Below, piece after piece: positions 1-11,262 of a stretch of DNA of 64,000 bases. The notes beneath the pieces were generated by a model. That model did not search any database. It was given only the letters and a program-made list of their open reading frames with translations, and was not told where the DNA came from. Position numbers and translations under genes: made by a program. The DNA is from Tolypeutes matacus. Its lineage: Eukaryota; Chordata; Mammalia; Cingulata; Chlamyphoridae. The stretch lies in assembly GCA_026826555.1 (NCBI GenBank), contig JAKSZT010053881.1:2523051-2587050 (forward strand). Reading direction: 5' to 3'. Position 1 is the stretch's first letter; each line of letters begins with the position of its first letter.

Positions 1-561
1 AAGCTGCAGCCACTGGTGCCCTTCCCCCACCCTCTGAGCAGACAATTTTGAATTCTCCAGCCTCAAGCCAGTGGCTAGAGATAGAGGAGGCTGCAGGGAT
101 CCACCTTCCCAGGAAACCAGGAAGAGAGGGATGCAGACTAAGGTTAATTCAGCTTATGGCCCATAAATTTGGTCTGCTGTGTCTCACGGGCCATTCTAGG
201 CCAGGAGGGGCCGTGGCATTGTTTGCCCTGGAAGCCAGCACAGACTAAAGAGATCTGACTCTCAATCACCCTCCCTACTGACCAGGACTGGTTGTTGAGG
301 ACTGAGAGAGGAGTGGAATTATTTCCTGTCCTGGAAAAGGGAGGGGACTGCCAGCAAAGGTTGGAGAACAGCCTCTAAGAATGTTTGATTTGAAGGCTCT
401 AAATAGCCTTCAGGCAGGAGGATCCTCTGTCACATTGTGTGGTCAGTGTTGCTGTGAACACACTCCCACCAGGGTCTGAACAGAGAGGGCTGCCAAAGAG
501 CACTATCTGCTGGCAGACGAAAGAAGTACATGTGAGGAAATTAAAAGGAAGTAAGAGAGGC
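1..561. other. Unassigned sequence at left edge (ZNHIT6 intron)
   Basis: I recognise no gene, exon or repeat family here. The stretch is moderately GC-rich compared with what follows and ends where L1 ORF2-like sequence begins. By position it lies inside an intron of ZNHIT6, because that gene continues to the left. It could be an old L1 5' region, but I see no match to the other L1 5' sequences in this window. Confidence 0.4.
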
Positions 562-3500
562 TAAAGAAAGAGCTAAAATCAAAGATCTAACTGAACTGGA
601 AAAATTGGAAAAAGAACAGCAAACCAATCCCAAAGCAAGGAAAAGGAAAGAAATAATAAAGATTAGACCAGAAATAAATGAAATTGAAAAAAAAAACATG
701 AGAGAATCAACAAAATCAAAAGCTGGTAAGATCAATAAAATTGACAAACCCTTAGCAAGACTAAGAAGGAAAAAGAGAGAGAGGATGCAAATAAATAAAA
801 TCAGAAATGAAAGGGGGTGAAGCTATATCTGACCCCACAGAAATAAAAAGGATCATAAGGGAAGAGGATGTGGCTCAAGTGGTTGGGCTCCCATTTGCCA
901 TATGGGAGGCCCTAGGTTCAATTCCCGGGGCCTCCTGGTAAAGGCAAGCTGGTCCACGCGGCGCAGTGAGCTGACAGCCTGCATGGCACAGTGAGCTGGC
1001 GAAGCAAGATGACGCAACAAAGGGAGACAAGCAGACACAGAAAAACGCACTGCAAATGGACACAAGCAGCGGGGGAGGGAGGATAAATAAATAAATAAAA
1101 ATGAATCTTAAAAAATAAGAGTCATAAGAGGATATTATGAGAAACTGTATGCCAACAAACTAGACAACCTAGATGAAACGGACAAATTCCTAGAAACACA
1201 CAAACAACCTATAGTGACTAAAAAAAGTACAAAAACTCAATAAACTGATCATATTTAGAGAGACTAACTCAGTCATCAAAAATCTCCCAACAAAAAAGCC
1301 AGGACCAGATGGCTCCCGAGGTAAATTCTACCAAGCATTTCAAGAAGAATTAACACCAATCCTGTTCAAACTCTTCCAAAAAATTGAATAGGAGGGAAAA
1401 CTACCCAACACATTTTATGAAGCCAACACCACCCTAATACCAGAGCCAGATAAAGATACTACAAAGAAAAGAAAATTACAGTCCAATCTCTCAAATGGAC
1501 ATAGACACAAATATTCTCAACAAAATATTTACAGATAGAATCCAACAGCATATCAAAAGAATTATACACCATGACCAAGTGGGATTTATTCCTGGTATGC
1601 AAGAGTGGTTCAACATAAGAAAATCAATTAACGTAATAAGCCACATTAACAAATTGAAGGGAAAAAAAACACATAAACATCTCAAATGATGCAGAAAATC
1701 CAGCATCCTTTCTTAATCAACATGCAAAAATCAATAATGTTTCTGTACACTAGTATTGAACAATCTGAGGAGGAAATCAGGGAAAAAATTCTATTTACAA
1801 TAGCAGCAAAAAGAGTCAAATACCTACGAATCAATTTAACCAAAGAAGTACAGAATCTATATTCAGAAAACTACAAAACAACATGAAAAGAAATCAAAGA
1901 AGACCTAAACAAATGTAAGAACATTCAGTGTTCACGTACTGGAAGACTAAATATTGTGACGATACCAATCCTACCCAAACTAATTTATAGAGTCAATGCA
2001 ATACCAATCAAAATACCAACAACCTACTTTACAGAAATAGAAAAGGCAATTACCAAATTTATTTGGAAGGGAAAGAGCACCTGAATAGCCAAAAGCTTTC
2101 TAAAAAAGAAGAGTGATGTGGGAGGACTTTCACTGCTTGACTTTGAAATGTACTACAGCTACAGTGGTCAAAACAGTATGGTATTGACATAAAGACAGAT
2201 ACATTGATCAGTAGAATAGAACTGAGAGTCCAGAAATAAACCCTCAAATCTATGGTCAACTGATTTTTGACAAGCCTACCAAATCCACAGCAAGTTCAAC
2301 AAATGGTGCTGTGAGAACTGGATATCCATAACTAAAAGAATGAAAGAGGACCCCCATCTCACTCCCTATACAAATTCAAAACAGATCAGAGAACTAAATA
2401 TAAAAGCCAGGATCATAAAACTACTAGAAGAAAATGTCGGGAAACATCTTCAAGATCTTGTAGCAGATGGTGGTTTCTTGGATCTTATACCCAAAGCACG
2501 AGCAACAAAAGAAAAAATAGATAAATGGGACCTCCGCAATATTAAACACTGCTTCACCTCAAGGGACTTTGCCAAAAGGGTGAAAAGGCAGCTGACTCAA
2601 CAGGAGAAAATACTTGGAAATTACGTAGCTGATATATAAAGAAATGCTACAACTCAACAATAAAATGACACATGACCCAATTAAAAAATGGGCAAAAGAC
2701 TTGAAGAGACATTTCTCCAAAGAAGAAATACCAATGGTGAAAAAACTCATGAAAAACTGTTCAACCATGCAATTAGGGAAATGCAAATCAAAGCTGCAAT
2801 GAGATATCATTTCACACTTATTAGAATGGTCACTATTAAAAAGACAGAAAACTACAACTGTTGGAGAGGATGTGGAGAGTCAGGAACACTTATTCACTAT
2901 TGGTGGGAATACAGAATGGTACAGGCACTGTGGAGGACTGTTTGGCATTCCTAAAGAAGTTGAATATAGATTTGCCATGTCACCCAGCAAACCATTACTG
3001 GAAATATACCCAGAAGAACTGAGAGCAGTAACATAAACAGATTTCTGCACACGTACGTTCATAGGGGCATTATTCATGATTGCCAAAAGATGGAAACAAC
3101 CCAGGTATCCATCAACCAAGGAATGGATAAACAAACTGTGGTATACCCAAATGATGGAATATTATGCAGCTGTAAGAAGAAATGAGTTGAGAAGCATAGG
3201 ACAACATGAACTCGAAGGACATTATGTTGAGTAAGCAAGCCAGACACAAAAGGACAAATACTGTATTAATTGCACTGTTATGAACTAAATATATTGTGTC
3301 AACTCAGAGTTAATAACTAGAAATGGGTCACCAGAAAATAGAACAAGGTTAGAGAATGGAAAGCTGAGGGTTAATTTGTGTAGAATTGGTAAAAAGGTTG
3401 TTTGTCAATCTTTGGAAAGGAATAGAAATAGTAAAAGCACAACATAGTATTTATAACTAGCAGTGCTATTATATGGGTATGAGAGTGGCTGAAAGGGAAA

Positions 3501-3660
3501 GTCTAAGGTCATGTATATTACTGGAAAGAAAGCTAAAAAATATAACATGGGACTGTATAATACAGTAAAACTTTATGTGAAATATGAATATGGGTAATAT
3601 TGCATATATAAGACTGTTTTTCTTTGAAACTGAACAAATATATGTTAATATCAGGCAAAA
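562..3660 (+). mobile_element. L1 LINE remnant, ORF2 and 3' UTR, interrupted by a SINE
   Basis: Degenerate L1 ORF2 in sense orientation. It closely matches the other plus-strand L1 in this window (16.4-20.9 kb), including the segment before the reverse transcriptase domain and the C-terminal segment at about 2340-2950. Reading frames are broken repeatedly. An internal deletion near 1689 joins the middle of the RT region directly to the later part encoding the start of the post-RT region. A 3' UTR-like stretch runs to an A-rich tail near 3660. A DAS SINE splits it at 857-1116. It is not functional. Confidence 0.85.
857..1116 (+). mobile_element. DAS SINE, tRNA-headed with long body
   Basis: The head starts with a tRNA-like A box (TGGCTCAAGTGG) and a degenerate B box (GGTTCAATTCC). 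A DAS-type body rich in GACGCAACAAAGGGAGACAA and an A-rich (AAAT)n tail follow. It interrupts L1 ORF2: the flanks (ggatcataag before, gagtcataag after) are diverged copies of the same L1 target, so it arrived by L1-driven target-primed insertion. This family is, to my knowledge, armadillo-specific and is the main organism clue. Confidence 0.88.
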
Positions 3661-3699
3661 AAAAAACCTCCAAAAAACAAGCAAGCAAAAAAACACAAC

Positions 3700-4004
3700 C
3701 CAAACATTATGCTAAGTGAAAGAAACCAGGCACAAAGTACTACATAGTATATGATTCCATTTATATAAAATGTAAATATAAATCAATTTATAAAGATAGA
3801 TTAGTGGCTATGTAGGATTGGGGAATTGAGAGGTGACTGCTAAAGGGTATGGAGTTTTTCTTTTTGAAGTAATGAAATTGTTCCAAAATTTTTTGTGATG
3901 ATGAATGCACAACACTGTGAATATACTAAAAGCCACTGATTGTATACTTTGGATAGATTGTATGGCATGTGAATATATCTCAATAAAACTGTTTTTTAAA
4001 AAAG
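3700..4004 (+). mobile_element. Older L1 3' end
   Basis: The stretch begins with the L1 ORF2 C-terminal motif encoding the 'LSE..Q' region (cattatgctaagtgaaag), continues through a 3' UTR and ends in AATAAAACTG plus an A-run. It is more diverged than the L1 immediately upstream, so it is an older insertion. Confidence 0.7.
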
Positions 4005-4149
4005 GTGGGAAATATTAAGATAGATTTAAATAAACATTGACTGGTAATCCATAATTATTGCACAGGGATAGAGAGAACTTAAATACCCAACAACAATAAG
4101 CCAAGTCAGGAGGGAGTGATTAGAACTGAAGTGTTCTAAGCAAGCACTA

Positions 4150-4362
4150 GCAAAGCAAGGTGTGTGGGCCAAATCTTTCCTGCCAACAATTCAGAAGAAA
4201 ACAAAATTATTGGAACATAGCCTATCCATTTGTTTATGTATTGTCTATGGCTGCTTTCTTGTTACAATGGCAAATTTAGTAGTTATGACAGAAATTGTAT
4301 GTTGCAAAGTCAAGCATATTTACTATCCAACCCGTTAAAAAAGCCTGCCAACTTCTGTTCTT
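4150..4362 (-). mobile_element. hAT-type (MER) DNA transposon fossil
   Basis: This is the reverse complement of the same family found at 43764-43990. Shared blocks are 'gggccaaatc', 'attggaacatagcc' and 'tttatgtattgtctatggctg', ending near 'gcctgccaacttctgttct'. The family is non-autonomous and old in placental mammals. I recognise it as a MER-type hAT element but do not name the exact subfamily. Confidence 0.6.
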
Positions 4363-4379
4363 AGGTCCCTGAATTATCT

Positions 4380-6483
4380 GGAAACAGGGTTAAGGTAGTG
4401 TTTAACTTTAGACACTGATAAATATGCATGCTGTAAGATTAACCTAACCAATGAAAGGATAAAAACAGGGCCCATAACTTCCAAACTGATAAGAGAGGAA
4501 AAACACAAATGATTTTTAAAAAAATCAGTCCAAAAGACAAGAAAAAAGGAAACCAAACAAATGGAACAAATATCACAATGAGGTGACCAATTTAAGCCCA
4601 AACATATAAACAATTTATTAAAATGCAAATGAACTTAATGATTCAGTTAAAGGTTAAAGATTGTCAGATTAGAAAGAAAACAGAAACCCTACTACAAATG
4701 CTTACAAAAGACATCTAAGAACATAAGAATTCAGAAAGGTTGAAAGTAGGAGTAAGGAAAACGATATACCATACAAATACCGTGATACAGCTTTAATAAT
4801 ATTACTAAGTCGACAAAAAGCTAGAGACAAACGGGGTCACCTTATAGTGCCAAATGGTTAAATACACTTAGAACAAATAATTCCTGATGTATATGTATAA
4901 TAATGTAGCTTTAAAGTACATAAAGCAAAACCAGACGACAAGGAGAAACATACAAACCCTTTTGGTTTTCCCTACTGGGAGATGTTAAAATACGTTTCTT
5001 GGTAATTGATAGAAGCTGCGGGAGGAAATGAGTAAGGTTAATGATTTGAACAACATAATTAACAAACCTGACCTAACAGGCATATAGAACACTAAATTCA
5101 ACAACTGTAAAATGCTTATTCTTTTTAAAGAAACAAGAACATAACAAAACTTGGCCATATACGGAGTCATAAAAACAAGTTTCAACAAATTTTAAAGAGA
5201 TGAAATCAGAGAGAATATATTCTCTGACCACAATGCAATTAAGCTAAAATAATAAGATATCCTGAAAATCCCCAAAAGTTTGGAAATTAAGAAAGACATA
5301 TCTAAATTAACCATATATCAAAACCACTATTTCAAACCTTGTAGAAGTCAAACAACACTTCAGAGAATTTTATATTCTTAAAAGTATATATTAGAAAAGA
5401 AAAAAGACCAATTAGTAACAAGCCAATCATATATCTTCAGAAAATGGAAAAAACAAACACCAAAATACACTCAAATAAAGTAGAAGGAAAGATATAATAA
5501 AAGCCAAGAAGATACAGTAACAAAATAGAAAAGAAACACATAATCACAAATTATCAGACACTCTACAAAAGAGGAAAACCAAATGGCCAATAAAATATTT
5601 GAAACGTGTTTAATCTCATTAGGAATCAAAGAATTACAAGTTAAAAACCACAGCTAACATCACATTCATGATGTCAGTATGAAAAAATGAAAGCTTTTCC
5701 CCTAAGATCAGGAGCAAGACAAGGATGCCCTCCTTCATCACTGCTATTCAACACTGTAAATACTGGAAGGTCTAGTCAGAGCAATCAGGCAAAAAAAAAA
5801 GAAATGAAAGGCATCCAAATTGGAAAGGAAAAAGTATAACTATCTCTATTCGCAGATGACGTGATCATACATATAGAAAGTACCAAAGAATGCGCAAGAA
5901 AGCTACTAGAGCTAATAAGTCAGCAAAATTGCAGGGTATAAGGGATCAACACACAAAATTAGTTGTGTTTCTATATGCCAACAATGAACAATCTGAAAAG
6001 GAAATTGAGAAAATAATTATATTTGCAATAACATCTCAAAGAATAAAATCAGGCAGGAATAAATTTAACCAAGGAGGTTAAAGATTTTTAACTGAAAACT
6101 GCAAAAAAAAAAAAAAAAACAAACAAAAAAAAAACAAAACTGCTGGAAGAAATTAAACAAGACCTAAATAAATGGAAAGACTCCCTGTGATTATGGATCA
6201 GAAGAATTAATAATGTTAAGATGTCACTACTACCCAAAATGATTTACAGTTTCAATGAAATCCCAATCAAAATTCCAGCAGCCTCTTTTTGCAGACATGG
6301 AAAAACCAATCATCCAATTCATATGGTATGGTAAGGGGCCCTGAATAGCCAAAATCATATTGGAAAAGCAAAGCAAAGTTGGAGGACTCACACTTCCTAA
6401 TTTCAAAACTTGCTATTGGCATAAGAACAGACACATAGACCAATGGAATAGAATTGAGAGTCCAGAATTAAACCCACATATCT
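4380..6483 (+). mobile_element. Old L1 fragments (endonuclease to reverse transcriptase region)
   Basis: Two joined L1 pieces in sense orientation. The part up to about 5690 carries an endonuclease-region block (ttctctgaccacaatgcaat, encoding S-D-H-N-A). From about 5690 the RT region follows (cctaagatcaggagcaagac and a gcagatgacgtgatc active-site block). Frames are broken. The element continues at 7504 after a nested antisense L1. Confidence 0.75.
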
Positions 6484-7503
6484 ATGGCCAATTGGTTTTT
6501 GTTTTGTTTTTCTTATTAGTAGTTGTAGGTTTACAGAGAAATCATGCAGCAAATACAGAGTTCCCATATAAACTCCCCTACAGTAATTATTAACACCTTG
6601 CATTAGTGTGGTTCATTAGTTACAACCGATAAAAGAATATTATTTTAAGTACTATTAACTACAGTCCATGGTTTATTTCAGGATTCAGTTTGTGTTGTAC
6701 AGTCCGATGGTTTTTTTTTAAAGTTTTAATTCTAGTAACATATATACAACATAAAAATTCCCCCATCAACCACAGTCAAATACATAATTCAGTGCTATTA
6801 ATTACATTCACAATCTTGGGTTACCATCTCCACTATTCATTACCTAAACTCTTCTATCACCCTAAACAGAAACTCTGCAGTAATTAACTATTAACTACTC
6901 ATTCCCTACCCTGACCCTGGCCCCACGTAAGCTATATATATAAATTTGCTTATTCAAATTATTTCATATCAGTAAGATCATACAATATTTGTCTTTTGTG
7001 TCTGGCTTATGTCACTCAACCTGATGTCTTCAAGGCTCATCCATGTCGAATGTATCAGAACTTCATTTTTACACCTGAGTGATATTTCATTTTATATACA
7101 TACCACATTTTGTTTACCCATTCATCAGCCGACAGACACTTGGGTTGCTCCCATCTTTTGATTAATGCTGCTATGAACATCAGTGTGCAAATATCTCCTT
7201 AAATTTTTGCTTTGAATTGTTTTGAGTATATACTTAGAAGTGGGATTGCCGCATCATATGGTAATTCTATACTTAACTTTCTGAGGAACTGCCAAACTGT
7301 CTTCCACAGGGCCTGTACCATTTTACATTCCCACCAACTATGAAACAATGGAGTGTTCCTATTTCTCCACATCCTCTCCAACATATTTTTTAAAACAATA
7401 GCCATTCTAGCAGGTGTGAAATGGTATCTCATTGTGGGTTTTAATTTGCATTTCCTTAATGGCTAATGATTTTGAGCATTTTTTCATATGGCCAATTGAT
7501 TTT
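6484..7503 (-). mobile_element. Nested 5'-truncated L1, antisense, with target-site duplication
   Basis: An antisense L1 (3' UTR plus the C-terminal end of ORF2) is inserted into the sense L1. The 16-bp flanks atggccaattggtttt (6484-6499) and atggccaattgatttt (7488-7503) match at 15 of 16 positions and form the target-site duplication. The ORF2 remnant reads from about 7432 down to 7199 and shows the conserved L1 C-terminal 'RYHFTP.RMA' and 'WWECKMVQALWKTVW' blocks. It is 5'-truncated and inactive. Confidence 0.85.
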
Positions 7504-9060
7504 GACAAGGGTGCCAAGTTCATGTACTATATAAGAAAAGTGTCTTTAACAAATGGTGCTAGAAAAACTGGACTTCCACATGCCAAAGAATCAGGGTGGT
7601 CTATCACACACAATATACAAAAATTAACTCTAAATGGATCAAGGACCTAAATATAAGAGCTAAAGGAATAAAACCCTTAGCAGAAAATATAGGGGGAAAA
7701 ATTTTCATGTCCTTGGATTGGGCAATGGATTCTTAGATATGACACCAAAGCATAAGCAACTAAAGAAAAAGTAGATGAATTGGTTTTACTCAAAATTAAA
7801 AACTTATGTGCATCAGAGGACAATATTAAGAAAGTGAAAAGGCAACCTACAAAAAGGAAAAAAATGTTTGGAAAACATATATCTGATAAGGACTTACGAT
7901 TCAGAATATATAAAGAAATCCGTCAACTCACAACAAAGGACTTGAATTTTTTAAAAATGGGCAAAGGAGTTGAATAGACATTTCTCCAGAGAAGATATAC
8001 AAATGGTGAATAAGCACATTAAAAGGTGCTCAACATCATTAGCCATGAGGAAAATGCAAATCAAAACCATGATGAAGGAGTGGATGTGGCTCAAGCAGTT
8101 GAGTGCCTGCTTCCCACATGGGAGGTCCTGGGTTTGGTTCCCGGTGCCTCCAGAAAACAAAACCAAACAACAAGCAAACAAACAAACAAAAAACAACTCA
8201 GGGGAACCGATGTGGCTCAGTGGTTGAGTGCTGGCTTCCAGCATATGAGGTCTTGGGTTCAATTCCTGGCCCAGGTACCCCCACCCCCCCAAAACAAAAC
8301 AAAACAAAACAAAACCATGATGAGGTACCACTTCATACCCACTAGAATGGCTACTATTAAAAAACAGAAAATAACACATGTTGGAGGGGATGTGAAGAAA
8401 TTAGAACCCTTCTACATTGTTGGTAGGAATGTACAACGGTGCAGCTTCTATAGAAAACAGTTTGATGGTTCCTCAATAAGCTAAACATAGAATTAGTATA
8501 TGACCCAGCAATTCCACTCCTAGGTATAAACCCCCAAAAATCAAATGCAGGGACTCAAAAAGGTAACTGGTACTACTCTACAATGTTATAGCAGCATTAT
8601 TCACAATAGCCAAAAGGTAGAAATAAGCCAAGCATCCATCAACAGGTGAAAGGATAAACAAAATGTGATATAAACATACAAAGGACTATTATTCAGCTAT
8701 AAGATGGAATAAAATTCTAATGCATGCTACTAACATGGGTGAACCTAGAAAACATTATGCTAAGTGAAATAAGCCAGACAGGATGAATATTGTATGATTC
8801 TACTTATATGAAACATCCAGAATACGCAATTTTACAGAGACAAAGTAGATTAGAGGTTACTAGGTGGCAGCGGGAGAATGGAATAGGGAGTTATGCTTAA
8901 TGGGTACAGTTTCTGTTGGGAGAGATAAAAAGTTGTGGTAATGGATGTTGGTGATCCTAGTACAACACTGTAAATATAATTATGCCACTGAATTATACAT
9001 TCAAAAATGGTTGAAATGGAAGGTTTTTGTTATATATGTGTTACTACAACAAAATTAAAG
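7504..9060 (+). mobile_element. Continuation of interrupted sense L1 to its 3' end
   Basis: The L1 ORF2 C-terminal region resumes after the nested insertion (tttgacaagggtgcc; caaatggtgctagaaaaact) and runs to a 3' UTR ending near the A-rich run at about 9050. A dimeric DAS SINE splits it at 8078-8310. Frames are disrupted throughout. Confidence 0.75.
8078..8310 (+). mobile_element. Dimeric DAS SINE
   Basis: Two tRNA-like heads stand in tandem. The first is at about 8080-8150 (tggctcaagcagttg; ggtttggttcccgg) and the second at about 8205-8270 (tggctcagtggttg; ggttcaattcctgg). A CAAA-rich linker separates them and an A/C-rich tail follows. The flanks caaaaccatgatga before and after are the target-site duplication within L1 ORF2. 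Confidence 0.85.
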
Positions 9061-9106
9061 TATAGATACACACAATAAAATTATATAGCCAGTCAGATTT
9101 AAATCT

Positions 9107-9600
9107 AACCAAAGCAAGTGTTGGCGAAGATGTGACAACAGGTATACTGCTGGGAGTATAAACTGGTACAATGACTTAAAAAATATTTTGGCCATATCTA
9201 GACAAACTGGAGACACGCACACCCCCACAAGAAAGCTATCAGCTACCAGGCATAAATCCTAGAGAAACGTGTAAATGTGGACCATAATGCATGGATAAAA
9301 GTGTTCATGGTTAGCATTGTTTTAAAATTTTTTTGATATTACAGAAAATCCAAAGTTTCTGAACAGTAGAACAGATAAATTGTGGTATAGCCAGAAATAG
9401 AAAACTAATCAGAAATGAGAATGGATCAAGGAAGGACACAGGGTGGCAGGAAACTCCAGAAAAGCTGTTAATGTTCTAATTCTAGACCTGAGTAGTAGTT
9501 ACATGATGTTTGTTTTATAATTACTCATTAAACTGGACATTTCCATGTTATGTTGTTTTCTACAGGCATGCTATATTTCACAATAAAAAGATAAAATTAC
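9107..9600 (+). mobile_element. Ancient L1 fragment
   Basis: It resembles the C-terminal end of L1 ORF2 (aagtgttggcgaagatgtg; ctgctgggagtataaactgg) and then a 3' part ending near 'ttcacaataaaaag'. It is strongly diverged and probably the oldest L1 piece in this part of the window. Confidence 0.55.
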
Positions 9601-9995
9601 TTATATTTACTTATCTTTAGGCAGAATTTTAATTATGCCTACTAATTAAGCTTGAGGAAAAAAAAGAGTTGATGCATAATTTTTCTTTACAATATGTATA
9701 GTCATATCTGAACCAATAATACCAATAAAATAAAGTTTAAAAGGTATTAAAATTCTGCAACTCCAATACTCAAATGACCTCTGAAAAATGAACATAACTC
9801 TATATGATGTGATTTAATCACACTATTAAAGAATTTTAGAAAATGTGTTGCAAAGCATTTCAAATATTTAAGCTTTAAATTTTGCATAGTTTTTATAAGT
9901 AATGAAAGAGGGAAGAAAGAGTATGAAAATTAAATGTATTATATAAGCAAGGCCTGTTAGTTCTCCCTTCAAAACTGAAACTCTAATCACTTTGA
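9601..9995. other. Intronic sequence, nothing recognised
   Basis: AT-rich sequence within the ZNHIT6 intron downstream of coding exon 4. I see no exon, RNA gene or familiar repeat in it. Confidence 0.4.
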
Positions 9996-10775
9996 ATAAT
10001 TCTATCCAAACCACCATCATCTCTTACCTGGACCATAGCAATAGTCTAACTGGACTCCCTGCTTCCTATCTTTCCACTCTTGCCCTCTAAAGTCCATCCC
10101 CCACACAGCAGCAAGAATGATTTTTCAAAAAGCAAACACGCTCAAAACCTCTCACAGATTCCATTTTCATTTCAAATACATTATTAGCCCTCATCTATTT
10201 CTCTATTCTCATGTTCAATATTCTCCTCACTCACTAAGCTTCAGTCATCCTGCCCCTTTTTATTCCTCAAACACACCAAGCTTGTTCGCTGCCACAGGGA
10301 CTTTAAGTTTGTCTTTACCTGGAATAATCCTCAAAATGTTCACATGAATGCCTCTTTCCCATCATTCAGATCTCTGCTCAAATGGCACTTCCTCAGAGAA
10401 GCTTCTCCTGATCACTATATTGAAATAGTACCCTGATAACCTACTCCTACATATATATTTTCAATCTCCTTATCTCCAGAGTTGTCTTTCCCTTTTTTTA
10501 AAAAATTTTATTAAAGAAAGTACTGGGGATTGAACCATTGAACCCAGGACCTTGTACATGCAAAGCAGGTGCTCAATCACTGAGCTTCACCTGCTCCATC
10601 TTTATTTTCTGTACACACTTAACTCTGTCTGAAATGATATTTGTTCCTCTACTCATCTCCTTTGTCTCCCCCACAACAATACAAGCTCCATGAGTGGAAG
10701 GCCTTGTTTTAGTCACTGCTATAACCCTAGTAACTAGAATAGCGCTGGACTGTGGTAGCCACTTAATATATTAAG
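9996..10775 (+). mobile_element. L2 LINE 3' region, split by a SINE
   Basis: It shows the typical L2 3'-end progression: a 'cactcttgccctctaaagtcc' block, a 'cctcagagaagcttctcctgatcac' block and the terminal 'acaagctccatgagtggaaggcc' block. L2 is an ancient mammalian LINE. An antisense DAS SINE interrupts it at 10493-10597, after which L2 sequence resumes. Confidence 0.75.
10493..10597 (-). mobile_element. Short DAS-type SINE, antisense
   Basis: On the minus strand there is a degenerate tRNA-like head with A-box-like sequence (ctcagtgattgagcacc) and B-box-like sequence (gggttcaatggttc), followed by a short A-rich tail seen as a T/A run at 10493. It lies inside the L2 element. Confidence 0.65.
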
Positions 10776-10836
10776 AGAAAACAATTAACCTAATTGGAAG
10801 GAATTTTAACTGGGACGGATTAGAAGAAATCCTTAC

Positions 10837-10922
10837 ATGTTTATTTCTTATTGGTCTTTTCAAGAAAACATCTCTAGAAATATGGTCTGCTGTCCTTGCC
10901 ACATCTTCCAAAAATCGATAAT
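10837..10922 (-). CDS. ZNHIT6: ZNHIT6 coding exon 4 (box C/D snoRNP assembly factor)
   Basis: An 86-bp exon with acceptor TTTTTAG before 10922 and donor GTAAGG after 10837. It completes the Asp codon split from exon 3 and then encodes 28 residues, beginning YRFLEDVARTADHISRD and ending RNKH. This region follows the HIT zinc finger and belongs to the conserved BCD1 middle segment. It is recognised by close agreement with my memory of human ZNHIT6. The next exon (human 'MYFMKNRARRQ') does not appear anywhere from position 1 to this exon, so the remaining coding exons lie beyond the left edge. The armadillo residues Arg and His in the final RNKH, where human has Ser and Tyr, are plausible substitutions. 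Confidence 0.95.
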
Positions 10923-11003
10923 CTAAAAATAACAAAATAGAAAAATAAATGACATAAACCAATGACCAGGAAGCATCAATCTGCTATGCATAAGATGGCT
11001 TAC

Positions 11004-11110
11004 CACTTAGAAGATTCATTTCAGTGAACTGTTGTATTGAAACAAATGCAGTTTTATCTCGAACTCCATTACATATCAGTTCTGCTTTGTGTTTCTTTAC
11101 ACAGGGCAAA
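11004..11110 (-). CDS. ZNHIT6: ZNHIT6 coding exon 3 (end of HIT zinc finger)
   Basis: A 107-bp exon with acceptor TCTCCAG before 11110 and donor GTAAGC after 11004. It finishes the split Ser codon, encodes 35 residues beginning [19 protein letters not shown] and ending MNLLS, and leaves one base of the next Asp codon. It carries the last zinc ligands of the HIT finger (the Cys of LPC, the His of KKH and the Cys of LIC). Introns 2 and 3 on either side are only 86 and 81 bp, so exons 2-4 form a compact cluster. The frame is continuous across all junctions and no disabling change is visible. Confidence 0.97.
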
Positions 11111-11196
11111 CTGGAGAGACAAAGAGGAAGTACTTCTATACTTTGAAGTAACAAAGGTATAGATAAAGATAATAAGGTAGAGAAATACATAATTAC

Positions 11197-11262
11197 CTGC
11201 AGGAATATCGCATACAACGTGGGCATCTGTACTTTGCTTCTTCTGTACCACAAGTTTCACAT
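11197..11262 (-). CDS. ZNHIT6: ZNHIT6 coding exon 2 (HIT zinc finger core)
   Basis: A 66-bp exon with acceptor TTTTGTAG before 11262 and donor GTAATT after 11197. It completes the split Arg codon from exon 1, then encodes [19 protein letters not shown] followed by Ser-Cys. This gives the first five cysteines of the HIT-type finger, with spacing CX2C-X8-CX2C-X4-C; the sixth Cys, a His and a further Cys come from exon 3. HIT fingers are treble-clef modules in nuclear assembly factors. BCD1/ZNHIT6 works with NUFIP1, SNU13 (15.5K) and the R2TP complex in box C/D snoRNP biogenesis. All expected ligands are present. Confidence 0.97.

Noticed and set aside
8026..8484. Open frame of 152 codons
   Set aside because: It runs through L1 sequence and the dimeric SINE, so it is a repeat artefact.
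1..10836. Further ZNHIT6 exons
   Set aside because: I looked for sequence encoding the expected following segment (MYFMKNRARRQ-like) on the minus strand and found none. The region is L1, L2 and SINE.
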